Source of the DNA: Adenophora triphylla var. japonica
Lineage: Eukaryota; Streptophyta; Magnoliopsida; Asterales; Campanulaceae
NCBI GenBank assembly: GCA_022495995.1
Contig: JAFEMH010006987.1
Span: 16,001 to 80,000 of the forward strand
Direction: 5' to 3'
DNA: 64,000 bases
Shown one piece after another: positions 12,085 to 23,812 of this stretch. How positions within the stretch are numbered: position 1 is the first letter of the stretch; each line of letters starts with the position of its first letter. Made by a program: the position numbers and the translations under genes. The notes below the pieces were generated by a model. It was not told the DNA's origin. It did no database searches and worked only from the letters and a program-made list of their open reading frames with translations.

Positions 12085-13134
12085 TATACTTTTATTTCTT
12101 TAAAAATTCTTAACTTTTTTTATATAACTTTTTGTAAAAAAAATCACTTCTAACCAACATCTATAACAGTTTTATTTATCCAAAAAAATATATATATATA
12201 TATAATAAATATATATATATATATATATATATGTTATTGTCCATCCCTCTTCTATTATATACTTTTATTTCTTTAGAAAATTCTTAACATTTTTTATATA
12301 ACTTTTTATGAAAATATTCACTACTAACCAATATCTCAAATAGTTTTATTTATCAAAAAAAAAAAAATTAAAAAAGTATATATGCTATTGTCCGTCCCTC
12401 TTATATTATATACTTTTATTTTTAAAAAAATATTAACTTTTTTAATATAATTTTCTGTAAAAAAAATCCTTACAAACCAACATCTCAAATAGTTTTCTTT
12501 ATAAAAAAAATAAAAGAATATATATTTTATTATCCGTCACTCTTCTATTATATACTTTTTTTAAAAAATTCTTAACTTTTTATATAAATTTTTGTAAAAA
12601 AATTCACTACTAACCAACATCTCAAATAGTTTTATTTATCCAAAAAAATATAAAAAATTTAAAAAAAGTACATATGATATTGTCCGTCCCTCTTCTCTTA
12701 TATACTTTTAATTTAAAAATTCTTAACTTTTTTATATAACTTTTTGTAAAAAATTTCACTACTAACCAACATCTCAAATAGTTTTATTTATCCAAAAAGA
12801 AATATAACAAAAATACAAAAGTATATATGTTATTGTCCGTCTCACTTTTATTATATATTTTTATTTCTTTAAAAAAAATTAATTTTTTTGTATAACTTTT
12901 TATAAAAAAATTCACTGTTAACCAACATCTCAAATAGTTTTATTTATCCAAAAATATATAAAAAAAATTAAAAAAGTATATATGATATTGTTCGTCCCTC
13001 TTCTATTATATACTTTTATTTTTAAAAAAATTCTTAACTTTATTTACATAACTTTTTAAAAAAAATTACACTAATAACCAACATCTCAAATAGTTTTATT
13101 TATCCGAAAAAATATAAAAAATTTAAAAAGTATA

Positions 13135-13411
13135 CTCCCTCCGTCCCAATAAAAGCTTCACTAATTTCCTAAAAGGGCGTCCCGTTAGAAGGTTCACCTT
13201 TCCTAAAATGGAAAAAAATATTTACTATTCCACCCACTCATTCCCTCTCCTATTTCACTTTTATACTCACAACACTTTTCAAATTTACTATTTTCTCCAC
13301 TCATTCTCTCTCCTATTTTACTATTACACTCACAATATTTTCTCCGCTTACCAATTTCCTTAATTTGCATGTCGGGCCAAAATGGTGAAGTTATTATTGG
13401 GACGGAGGGAG
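13135..13411. mobile_element. Stowaway MITE
   Basis: 277 bp, starts CTCCCTCCGTCCCAATAA and ends GGGACGGAGGGAG; TA on the left and TG on the right (one change in the target copy). Confidence 0.92.
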
Positions 13412-13920
13412 TGTATGCTATTGTCCGTCCCTCTTCTATTATATACTTTTATTTCTTTAAAAACTCTTTAACTTTTTTAATATAACTTTTTGTAAAAAAT
13501 TTCACTAATAACCAACATCTCAAATAGTTTTATTTATCCAAAAAAATTATAAAAAAATTAAAAAATTATATATGCTATTGTCCGTCCCTCTTCTATTATA
13601 TACTTTTATTTCTTTAAAAATTCTTGACTTTTGTTATATAACTCTTTGTAAAAAAATTCACTACTAACCAACAACTTAAATAGTTTTCTTTATCAAAAAA
13701 AATATAAAACTTTTATGTATAACTTTTTGAGAAAAAAGCCCTTTTTTCCTTTTTCTTTTTTGCATAAATTATTTTTTAACCAAAATTCTATATATTATAC
13801 TATCATTTGTTTGGGTAATTTCTAAACAAAACTTTTATATATAACTTTTTGAGAAAAAAATTTCTTACAAAAAAAAAGGAAAAAAATATTTATCTCTATT
13901 AAAAAAAAAATACTCATATA

Positions 13921-14437
13921 GTGAAGGATATTGTCCGTCCTACATTTCTTTATAATACTCTCATTTGTTTGGTAAAAATATGTAATTTAATTACTGACGG
14001 ATTTTATCCGTCGGTAATAATATGTAATTTATTTACTGACGAATTTAATCCATCGGTAATAATATGTAATTTATTTACCAACGGATGTAAAAAAATTGGT
14101 CGCTATTCCGTCGCAACCCTAAAATATAATTTAATAATTATTTTAAATCATTGAGCAATGACTCAAATTCGTCGGTAACAATATCCATCGCTATTTCGTC
14201 ATAAATATGTCGGTAAAAAAGTGCGCAAATTTTGGCGCCAAAATAGTGACGGATTAGAGATGAAATGGAATCCGTCGACATATCCGTCACTAAATCTGTC
14301 GGTAATCTCATCCTAATTTCGTGTTTTGTTTTTCACTCTAGGTCGTTGCTATTTCAGTAATAATCCGTCGCTAATAGTGACGGATTTATTTCCGTCGCTA
14401 ATTTCCGTCAGTAGTATCTGCCTGTTTTCTTGTTGTG
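13921..14437 (+). mobile_element. CACTA right-end region, copy 2
   Basis: Near copy of 2380-2905, with CCGTCGGTAA-type subterminal words and a terminus ...CCTGTTTTCTTGTTGTG, a mutated TAGTG. The right flank again carries the TNP2 remnant. Confidence 0.75.
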
Positions 14438-14599
14438 TTATATATTTATGAAATTTTAATAAATGTACATATTTTATCAATAACCCATAAGAGGTAGAAA
14501 ATATATTTTACTACAAACTTATAACTTAATGTTCAAAATTAAAATATAATCAACCAAATTAACATACGATCACATAAAACAAAATTAATTAGTTGGAAA

Positions 14600-14966
14600 T
14601 GGAATTAGAATGAGTGTCGATGATAAGGAATGAAAATCCACAAGGTCATCAAGAGATGTTATGCCCTTAGCACTTAACACTGTAAAGGGTCAATTAAGCA
14701 TGTCAGTTTTAGAGGAAACCATATACGATGCCCCATAAAATAAATATTTTCATTATATAGCTCAACTAGAGGTTACTTCATCCTTCCAAATCGGACATGA
14801 ATTATAACCATCAGTGCTCCAACCTGAATTAATAAAGGAAGCATGGAAATAATGTATAGTCCCCAAAAGCATGTCCCGCAAGGAAAATTGTGTGTCATAA
14901 TACTTATCAAAAGTGCATTCATATCTCCAAATGGATTGAATCTGCCGGTAGCAATCCCTAACCTTA
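14600..14966 (-). pseudogene. TNP2 transposase fragment, copy 2
   Basis: The minus strand keeps YDTQFSLRDMLLGTIHYFHA, the word SGWSTDGYNSCPIWKDE and, further down, the MGHR-like piece, all found in the first copy at 3060-4200. Homology to copy 1 stops at about 14966, next to the start of the TNPA-like gene, so the rest of the transposase is missing. The pieces match the central TNP2 region. Confidence 0.75.
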
Positions 14967-15002
14967 AAGTTGTATATTTTAATATTTTTAGTGTATTTAG
15001 AT

Positions 15003-17104
15003 ATGAGTTCTAGTAGAGCGGGCAGGAAGACACGTCCCATGTACACATCTATTACTGGGACGCAACCGTCCCGATCTCATACATGTGCTACCAGTACTGA
15101 TGATGTCGACCCTACACTTAGTAGTACCAGCTCCACCTCTGGGGCCGATACTACTCATAGTCCTACTCCTGTCGATTCTGAGTGGAGGACGTTTCTCCAG
15201 ATATCGCTACATTATGTACAGTAAGTAACTCTCCATTAATTTGATATAAGTTGGTTCCTTTTTGTTTTATATATAATTCATTATTTAAGTTAAAATGTTA
15301 TTGTATAAATATACTTGGCAGGTTTATAGGTGCATACCCTACCCCCGGGACAAAGATTGGGCAGTATTGGCGGTCTCGGGTCATGCCAGAGTTTTGGCCC
15401 AACTGGAAATCATTACCACAGGAGGAGAAGAAGAATGCTTGGGAGGAGTTTAAGGTAATGTGTTAATGGTTTTTATTTATAACTTAAATGTTAGTTTGTT
15501 ATTAAAATGTTATAATTAATAATGATTATACTCTTTTAGTTTTGTAATGTTATCATTATATGTTGTAGTTGAAATTTACATGGACGCCGAATATCGACGA
15601 GGCATCGGTTAAATTTGTTTTCAAGAAACAGTGTTCGAAGTTATTTCGGGATCATATTGGTAACATATTCATCTATCCATAATTAGTTTAATTAACAATG
15701 ATTATACTCTTTTAATTTTATAATGTTATCATTATATGTTTACGAGATATTAATATTTTGTATAGGTACCACGAAGTCTAAATTTTATATTAAGCGGCTC
15801 GCAGCGGGATTACAGCCCTTGACACCTCCTTGGATGACCGAGGAGGTGTTTTGTAGCTTTTGCAAACATTGGTCGTCGGATGGGGCGATAGCTATCGCCC
15901 AACAGGCTCGAGCAAATAGAGCAGGCTCCTCGGGGTCAGCGACAAAGCATACGATGGGGACGATACCAGTCGGCGAGCATCACTACCGTATGGTATGTAT
16001 GTTAGTTTAAATGTAGTGTATGCATGATTTGAAATCAGTTTATATACGTATGTTAGCTTGGGAGCCATTTTGATGCTATGAAATCCATGGTTTTAGTTTA
16101 ATTGACTTTGAAACCAAACAGGACGGTTGTATGCATGTTGTTTGTGGGTGTTAGTGTAAATGATAAGAAATACATGGGGTGTTAGTTTAAATGTAGTGTA
16201 TGCATGTTGTTAAATTAGTTTATGTACGTATGTTAGCTGGGAGCCATGTTGATACTATGAAATCCATGGTTTTAGTGTAAATGTAGTGTATATTTTCTTT
16301 TCTAAGATTACCCCTAAATCCTAATGAAAGTAAATATTATACTCACAACTTTAGTGATTAAAGAGAACATTTTTTTATCACAAGGATAATATGGGAAGCT
16401 AAATGTTGCATTTATACCATTTCAAAATAATAATCTCGCTTCTTTTATGTATAGGAAAAGGAACATGGCCCGGATGTCAGTTTTTTGGATGTTTTCGTTA
16501 GCACCCATGTTCGAGCTCCTTCATCGCCCGATCAACCTCCGCAATAGGTTGACGATCGCTCTGCATTGGCCTTTGTAGGTAAACTATCATTAAATGACTT
16601 GATTTTGAATATGTAAATTTATTTATGTACATTGTGTATATAATTATATTTGTTTGTTTTATTTTGACAGAGTACATATCAAGCCGCCGTTGTTCCCGAA
16701 GGTACTCCTCCCGGCCAGCCCGTTCCTTTCGTGCCTGAAGTTTGGCGCTCGGTCACCTTGTATGGACATCCAAAGAGAGGAGACCGAGTGTTAGGGATGG
16801 GGGATCACGGGCTGCAATGCCGATCGACGTCGACCGGCCGTCGGCCAAATGTTTCCACGCCCGATACTCGGTATAATGCTTCGAGGATCGACACTAACTA
16901 GAGGCTGAGGTTGCTGAGGAGAGACGCGTGGCTGTAGAGGCTAGGGCAAAGCTTTTGGAGGCTTTGGAGACTCAGGCGCAGATGCAGGCGGAGAATGATC
17001 GGCGTCAGGCGGAGAATGATCAGAAATTTGCGATGTTGATGGCCCAGATGCAGAATCTGCAGCAGCAGGGTAATTTCCAGCCTCCCCAATTCCCCCCGAG
17101 TTGA
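15003..17104 (+). CDS. CACTA second gene, TNPA / Ptta (Transposase_24)-like, spliced
   Basis: Six exons can be proposed with GT/AG borders: 15003-15220, 15322-15454, 15569-15659, 15766-15992, 16455 to about 16549, and 16671-17104. The product would start MSSSRAGRKTRP and contain FIGAYPTPGTKIGQYW, then WKSLPQEEKKNAWEEFK, then WMTEEVFCSFCKHWSS followed by QQARANRAGSSGSATKHTMG. This spacing of W, NRA and K/H-T-x-G fits plant Ptta/En/Spm family proteins, which bind subterminal repeats. The last exon breaks into another frame (a stop after SRIDTN), and CCGCAATAG carries a stop unless spliced out, so it is probably decayed at the C-terminus. It lies left of the subterminal repeats at 17370-17975, as a CACTA partner gene should. 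Confidence 0.65.
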
Positions 17105-17369
17105 TTTCGTACTATTTTATACTTTTTTGTAGTAACATTTGTGATATTTGTTTGTAAAAACATTTTGGGTACTAGGATGTCCCCGCCCCGCCTCCCCACC
17201 GATTTGGTACCCGCGGGAGCCCCAGCCCCCCTCCCCCCCGATTTGGTACGCTGATATTTGGTTTTTAGATTTATAGTTTTAGTTTTATCTTTATCAATTG
17301 AATTGTTATATCAGGTACAAAAAAATGGTTAATTGATATTTTAAATTTTATTTTATTTTATTGCATTAT
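17105..17369. other. short non-coding stretch with C-rich patch
   Basis: Includes a C-rich patch at about 17180-17245 (CCCCGCCCCGCC, CCCCCCTCCCCCC) between the CACTA gene and its subterminal repeats. No feature recognised. Confidence 0.4.
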
Positions 17370-17975
17370 CACCGACGGAAATTTCCGTCGCTGTATTAAT
17401 TAATTTTAATTAAATTTTTATTCCAGCGACGGAAATTTTCGCCACTATGTCAATTTATTTTAATTTAATTTAATTAAATTTTTATTTTCACCGGTGGAAT
17501 ATTCTGTCGCTGGAATAAAAAGTTAATTAAAATTAATTAATACAGGGACGGAAATTTCCGTCGCTGAATTATTTAATTTAATTAAATTTTTATTTCATCG
17601 ACGGAATGTTCCGCCGAAATTAAAAATTAATTAAATCAAATTCTCTCAGCGACGGAAATTTCCGCCGCTGAATTAATTGATTAAATTTTTTTTTTCACTG
17701 GCGGAATATTCTGTCGCTGAAATAAAAATTTAATGAAAATGAATTAATTCAGCGATGGAAATTTTCGTCGCTATTTTAAAAGATAACTGACGGAATATTA
17801 ATTCCGTCGGTGTATACTGGTGTATACTGACGGAATTTGGTCCGTCGGACCATTGCGGCGGGCTGACAGTGGCGGACCACTGACGGAATTTTTCCGTCGG
17901 TGATTGACTTTAGCGACGGAATTTTTGCTTTAGCGGCGGAAATTTCCCCCGCTAAAACATGTTTTTCTGGTAGTG
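17370..17975 (+). mobile_element. CACTA subterminal repeats and right terminus
   Basis: A regular series of CGACGGAAATTTCCGTCG palindromes and half-sites alternating with TTAATTAAATTTTTATTT spacers, ending ...ACATGTTTTTCTGGTAGTG at 17975 (complement CACTACCAGAAAAACATG). Subterminal repeats of this kind are binding sites for the TNPA-type protein encoded just upstream. This end belongs to the element holding the 15.0-17.1 kb gene; its left end is not identified. Confidence 0.75.
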
Positions 17976-17980
17976 TCCCA

Positions 17981-18860
17981 AATTTAGATGACGAGAGCAT
18001 TAGGATTAATAGAGATGAAATGGTCAAGCTTCTCACACACAACAAACTTCAGTCCTAGCCTTTAAAGGAAAAACTTCATGCTTCTAGGCTTACTTCTCTG
18101 TACTCTGTGCTTCACAAGCTTTGCATCTTCAATTGGCTCCCTACTACAAATGAACCTATTTTTACATTGGAGCATGCTATTGTTTTGTACAGATTGGGTA
18201 AGAACTAAGGATTAACTTTAGAAGATTAGTGTTCAAACACTTAGTCTCGTGGGGTAGAAAGAAAGAAATGAACATTAGCTTTTCCCCTATCCTTTTTTAA
18301 TCTTCAAAGTCTTAGTTTTTCAATCCTTGCCTATTGAAGCCTCTGATGTTTTCACCTCTGAACCTGAGTACTATATCATTGATCAACAACTGAAAAAGGG
18401 TAACATGTATACAAAAGATCTTACTTGGAAAAAATCTGATGAAACTGCCTCTGTTCTTCCTGGTACTATCTCACGTGATATCCCAAGTGCTTCCCCAGGT
18501 GTTGCCCCTAATAGTTTTGCAGGAACTGATGCTGCAAGTATTCTGTCCAATATGATAAATCTTCTGGGTAACACTTCTCCATCAATCCCAAAGACAACAG
18601 TGCTTAACTTCTTGCAAAAAAAGTCAAGTGCAATGGAAGAACTCGTTGAGGGATGGGCTAAGCTTAAGCAGGCTACTGATGCTTTCATTAATGAAATTTC
18701 TTCCCAAACAGGGGGAGGATCTGCTGCTGCTGCAACTTCTGGAGCTGGTGTTACTACAGGTGCTACCACCAGTGTTGGCCCAAGTGATGGTGGAGGTGAT
18801 AGGGAAGGAGATCAGGAGGAAGATGAAGAAGAAGAGGAGTTTGAAGAAGAAGAAAACTGA
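17981..18860 (+). pseudogene. SIRE-like retrotransposon 3' ORF (plant transposon protein)
   Basis: An upstream piece (about 17990-18320, with stops) reads KLLTHNKLQ, LTSLYSVLHKLCIFNWLPTT and IFTLEHAIVLYRLGK, as in the putative plant transposon protein found after pol in SIRE/Maximus elements. The open frame 18327-18860 (177 aa) continues with EASDVFTSEPEYYIIDQQ, a Ser/Thr/Ala-rich middle and a very acidic tail (EGDQEEDEEEEEFEEEE). It precedes a polypurine tract and LTR in the same orientation, the correct place for this ORF. The outer element in the OSC intron has a related ORF. Upstream gag-pol is absent. Confidence 0.65.
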
Positions 18861-19306
18861 AACCTGAAGGTTGTTGAACCTGAAGGTTGATGTTGCCACT
18901 AACTTGTTGGTAGATTTGGCTTGTGGTGTCCTAAAACAATTTTTTTTTATTTGGTGATATGGTTCCTAAACAATTTTTATTTTGTTTATGTTGGTTGCAT
19001 AACACTTTAGCTAGTATGTTTAAAACTTTAATCGTTAGGGTGTTTTGCTTGCTTGGATGATAGTTTGCTACAATGGTTATGGTTCTTTTGTTTAACTTAG
19101 TTTATTTCGAAAGCTTTTTAAGTTTGAAATAAATTAGTCTATTTTGATAAATCATTGTTTATATTAGCTCCTTGATTAAGGGGGAGTTAATTTTCATGGA
19201 GATGTTATACCTTCGTTCTATGCTCTGTGTATCTGTTTATGGACTGACATATTGCAGGTGAGCAGCACATTAGGTTTGAGAAGAAATATTCAACTAAGAG
19301 GGAGAT
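18861..19306 (+). other. SIRE-like 3' untranslated region and polypurine tract
   Basis: Non-coding, T-rich, containing an AAGGGGGAGTTAA tract near 19169 and ending in AACTAAGAGGGAGAT at 19306, the polypurine tract directly before the LTR. Confidence 0.6.
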
Positions 19307-19976
19307 TGTTAGTGTAAACTGCAGATGATATCGTAGATGATTTCCCAGATTCCAGATAATATCGCAGATGATTTCATGTGCTGGAATTTACATAGTTGTA
19401 TATTTCTCATTGATTAATTAATGGACTAATGTGTTAATATAATCTGTATAGTATATGGTGTATGTTCATATTTCAGGTTGCAATATGATTAGAGAATGAG
19501 CTAGAAACATGGGGAATTTAATTAGAAAAGAAAGATTTATGCATAAATAACATTTTATGCATAAACCGTCCAAGACCTTCTTTGAGTTAGCAAATATTAA
19601 AAACGTGGAAAGACTTATTCAAAGGGTTTTTTGCTGATTCAAAGAGAGTACAACATGGATAAAGCTTGGGAATACAAGACGTTGAAGCTTGGACTTGGTG
19701 ATCAAACAACACGGTTGCTATTTTGAAGGAAAGTGGGTGCTTATATTTAGGAACACTCCAACCACTTCCCCACTCTCCCTCAATGATCAAGGCAGCCCCA
19801 AGGCTGTTTATTTGAGTAGCCTTCAAGTAAATTGAAGACTATAAATATGCTTGGAAGGTTTCATTTGAAGACATGCCAATATTTGCCATTCAAAAACACC
19901 TTCGAAGCATTAGAGATAGAGTTCTTTGTTTAGTTCCTTTCATCCTTCCTCCCTTGTAATTTCGCACTTGATTACA
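19307..19976 (+). repeat. LTR of the SIRE-like element, 670 bp
   Basis: Begins TGTTAGTGTAAACTGCAGAT after the polypurine tract and ends ...CACTTGATTACA. A possible TATA box (CTATAAATATG) lies near 19839. It is followed directly by TTGGTATCAAATTG, a primer-binding site like that of initiator-Met-tRNA-primed copia elements. So the LTR has 3' internal sequence on its left and 5' internal sequence on its right. Confidence 0.7.
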
Positions 19977-20290
19977 TTGGTATCAAATTGTGTGAAGGAT
20001 AGGATAGAATTTCGTTCTTTATCTCTTGTTCCATAGAGCTCATATTGTTATAGCCATAGGGAACATTTCGGCTTTGTAAATTTATTGTTCATAGTGATTA
20101 TAAAGTCTTGCCTAAGAGGCATCCTCAAGTTATATTTATATAACTTGAGAAAAACAATTTTGGTGTTATTATTCCGCTGCAATCTCTTTACAAAATTGTT
20201 TTTATTTTCGAAGTGTGTGTGTGCTATCCCAAGTGCGATCGTTGGTGTTGTTATCACCTTGGATATCACTTGTGATTTTGGCCATGACAA
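19977..20290 (+). other. retrotransposon leader after primer-binding site
   Basis: Starts with the PBS-like TTGGTATCAAATTG. The rest is non-coding and appears to be 5' leader of a SIRE-like copy, cut off where the gypsy antisense gene begins. The exact junction was not resolved. Confidence 0.45.
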
Positions 20291-22400
20291 TTTCAATGTC
20301 AATAATACTATGACAACAATAGTGAAAACAAGAAACAAGGTACGATCTATGAGAGGGCATACCTCGGTAGCAAGAAGGCCCTTATGGTTGGCAATACTTT
20401 CCTTATTCGGCTGAGCGCCAATCAGTTGATCAAGGGCATCCTCGTACATAGTTCGATGGACCACAACCCGGCGATGGACCACAACCCGGCCAAATCTAAG
20501 CTTGGGCTCTGTACGGGCTAGCAAATCCAACCCCCTCATTGTGGGGTAAAGAGCCAGCTTCCTCACCACCTTATCGGCATCAGCATTGGTCGTCACTAAA
20601 TGGGCAGTTAACTCTGGAAGAGGGGCCACGTCGGAAGCTCTCTTGGAAGGTGGTTCCTCAAAGGATGAGTCGAGGATGGGACGCTTTTGGCTTACTCGCC
20701 TGACTAAATTGGTCTCTTCGGCTGAGCTCTGGCCAGTTTCCCTACCTCCTCCCTCGGCCTCATCTATTTGTACTTGGAGGCTATGCCCCTCTTCAGTTAG
20801 GCTTTGTGTTTGCCCAAAGTGAGTCTCCTCGTCCTCTCCTCCCAGTGGATCAACGGGCAGTGCAGAGGCTCCTTTATCAGAGAGGACCAATTGGCACCTG
20901 GTAGCCTCCTCCTGCTTCTTTGAAATTGCCGAGGAACGAGAGACTTTCCTCCTCTGCTTCAACAAAGCCATAGGGTCAAGATTTTTCTAAGACATCTCTC
21001 TCTCCTCCTCGACTGTCAGATCTGCAATATGATGAGGAAGGTTTAGCACATGTTACGGGGAAGGAAAAAAATGCAAAATTATACAAGTGTAAGAGACGGG
21101 AAAGTTACAGCCAGCAACACCGTCCTCGGTCAAGCATTGGTCATTGTTATGTCTGCAAAAACCACAATCAGCGTGGAAGACGAGGTCGGGATGTATCCTC
21201 CAGTTGGGAAACCGGTTGCCCCTAGTAACAGGGACAAGAGGGACTATGTTACCAATAGGCCCTGGCATGATGCTGGCCTGGGCATAATATATAAAGTCAC
21301 CCTCCAAGGACGACCAGCTCAAGGTGCCTACCTCGGCAAAGTGGGTCAACTTCTCTATGAGCTGGTCGCTCCACTCAGCTCTCCAGGTAACTTTGGGCAG
21401 ACGAGGATCCTCAGAAGGAGTTGGAAACTCCCAGCCCTGTCGGCTCTCAACTTGAATAACGTGGTTATTCCACCCAGCTACCTTGCTCGTCATCGTAGAA
21501 ATGAGTTTGGGAGGGTTAGGGTCACTCCGGATCACTATCAACCGGGTATCAGATTTGTAACTAACAGTGAAGAAATGATGAAAAGCTTCTTGGCAAGGCT
21601 CAAATCCTAGACTACGACACAGGACAACGAACCCTACTAGAAACCTCACCGCATTGGAACCTAGCATGACCGGGACAACCTGCATATCTTCTAAAAACTC
21701 GTTTATAAATGGATCCAAGGGAAGACGAAGTCCCTGTCGGAATTGTTTGTAGAAGAAATTGACGTGGTTAAGGTTATAATAAAAATCAATGTCTTCTTCT
21801 TCTGTCTCAATTGAGGTCCAATGGGAATAACTTAAGCGGTACTCGTCCCTCGGCACTCCATACTTGGTATATATCTCCTCAATTATTGGCTCACCGGCCT
21901 TAGCTGGTCTCGGCCTAGGAGTTGAGGCCCTACCTCGGCTGGCTCTACCCCGGCTAACTCTCCCTCGGCCCTCAACTTGCTCGCCCAATACAAACGCATC
22001 TACAATCTTGGTCGAGGCTGAGGGGCCACTAGTGATGGCGTCGCTTCCTCTTCCCGTCATATCTGCACAAACCAAGGAAAATAAATCAACATAATTTCCC
22101 AAGGCGTTAGGATGGGGAAGAGGAAGGTTACCCCTCCTCGTCGTTTACAACAAAGCCGAGGAGGAACCTTACCCGTCAACTGAGGACGACTAAGATGGTT
22201 TGACTTCAAGTAGAAGAGGACGATGTGGTCCATCATCTCGTCCCAGTCATTAAAGATAACTATATTGGGGGACATGGAATCCACTCGGTCTATTCTCATC
22301 TTGCCCGGATAGCATACATCTTCCCTTGGATAACCATATTTCATCAACATTTTTCCTATCTCCATCAAGGTCACTAACATCCATGGCCCCCACTCCCTTC
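20290..22400 (-). pseudogene. Tat-lineage antisense ORF (Transposase_28-like)
   Basis: A multi-exon minus-strand gene. A first exon near 22190-22400 contains MLMKYGYPREDVCYPGK and ends at a GGTAAGG donor. The second starts after TTTGTGCAG at 22062 with MTGRGSDAITSG, an Arg/Gly-rich stretch, then RQGLRLPLDPFINEFL and NAVRFLVGFVVLCRSLGF, typical of the putative gypsy-type transposon domain PF04195. A later block, 20350-20971, has Lys/Arg- and Glu-rich sequence with ELTAHLVTTNADADKVVRKL and ends at a GAG|GTATGC donor. Ty3/gypsy elements of the Tat lineage (e.g. Grande) carry such an ORF antisense between pol and the 3' LTR, and here it lies just left of a plus-oriented LTR. The 3' end is truncated. 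Confidence 0.65.
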
Positions 22401-23041
22401 AATAAACCCTAAGATTTACCTTGTGGTAGCCATAAATCTCACGTGGGTCATGTTCCCAAGAACGAGGCATCTCTAAAATGGGACGAAGGAGTAGAAAAGA
22501 TTCAAGAAATCGTTTAAAAATATCAAATCAAGAAAAGCTTCAAAACGGCATCAATGGCGGTTTCTAAAGTTAAACTGTGGCAAAACCCTAGACAGTGCAA
22601 ATTGAAGACAAGAGTCAGCAAAGGGAAGAGATTGTACCTGATTCTATTGAAGATTGACGAAATCAAACGGCAAATCAAGCTCTTTCTGGCAAATCTGGGA
22701 CACGAACTATCAAAAAGACAAGTGGCTTTTTGAATCCTTTTAGTTTGCTCTCAAATACTCCAAGTTGATAAAGTTTGGAATTGAAGTGGAAGATTGTTTT
22801 ATATTCATCCAAACGGGTCAAACCCGAAGCAAAACGGTTCAAATGAGTCTGGCACCCCAGCATTAAATGTGATTGTGATTTCCAAGAGGCATGTCAGACA
22901 TCGTGCACCGTGCCCCATCATTGTACGAAGTAACGATGGAAAACTGAAGCGACACATTGCCACGTTAACGCCCATTCATATTCGTATAGGCCGAGGTAGA
23001 GTATCACTTCGGCATAGCCAAGCTAGGAAGTCGGGGGCCAC
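22401..23041 (+). other. gypsy 3' untranslated region and polypurine tract
   Basis: Non-coding between the antisense ORF and the LTR; ends with AAGTCGGGGGCCAC, a polypurine-like tract. Short open frames here show no domain. Confidence 0.5.
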
Positions 23042-23812
23042 TGAACGGTATAAACCTATGTACGAATATGGGCTAGTCCGGGCAAGACCCAAGTGGATTG
23101 GGCCATAAACATAATCCACCAAGTATCAGCTACGAGCTAAGACCTGGCATTCCTCGTATTATCCAGCTCGGCATTTATGTAGGCCGACCAAAGGCTTACC
23201 GGACGAACTGATTGAGGCCCAACTTATGGGTCAAGGAGACTACCCTCCCTTGGCGACGAGGAGGCCTCCTCGGCTATCACCTCATAGCTCCTCGGCTATC
23301 GGTTAGCATGATGAGATCCACTCATTTCTCATCTCTTCCTCGTCTCATTATGGACCGAGAAGGCCATGTATGACGAGGAAGGAATATATGCATCTCGGCA
23401 TACCCGCAGGAGCTTGTGCAGTTCTATTCAAACAAGGACAATACGTAGTTACAATCTTATCAGAATTGTAACCACCTCCTATATTAATTCAAGTCAAATA
23501 AGGACTCTCCAATAAATATAATCCTCCTAGGATTAAACCTTATCTTTTTACAGTCCAAGTTCAACATGAATTCCATCAATCCATCACTATAAATATAAGC
23601 CATTACTTTCATATTCTGGTACGTTAATTCTTTGACTCGAAACTCTGTCAAATTATTTTCTCTCTCTACAAACCGTGAATTTACTCTCACGTCGGAGGGC
23701 CTTCGCCGGTGAAGCTCCGACTTAGTTTACGTGTTTTGTCTTATTTTCAGGCTAAGCAATCGCCAAAATGCAATCGAACGCTTGGATTTGGGCTGATTCG
23801 TTGGCATCATCA
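23042..23812 (+). repeat. Ty3/gypsy (Tat-lineage) LTR, ~770 bp
   Basis: Begins TGAACGGTATAAACC after the polypurine-like tract and ends near GATTCGTTGGCATCATC. It contains a TATAAATATAAG promoter-like word near 23588 and the stretch GGCCTTCGCCGGTGAAGCTC. A diverged homologue in the same orientation lies at about 32985-33728 (CGGTGAAGC, TTAGTTTACGTGT shared). No primer-binding site follows this copy, so it is the 3' LTR of the element with the antisense ORF. Confidence 0.7.

Larger units (their letters stand above)
10141..13700. repeat. ~150-bp AT-rich tandem array, long copy
   Basis: Roughly 18 head-to-tail units of the array seen at 1127-2175, again starting near CTATTGTCCGTCCCTCTT. Three Stowaway MITEs interrupt it (10862-11159, 11807-12084, 13135-13411). 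It runs directly into a near copy of the 2.0-3.4 kb block, so array and flank were duplicated together and the array then expanded or contracted. Confidence 0.9.
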
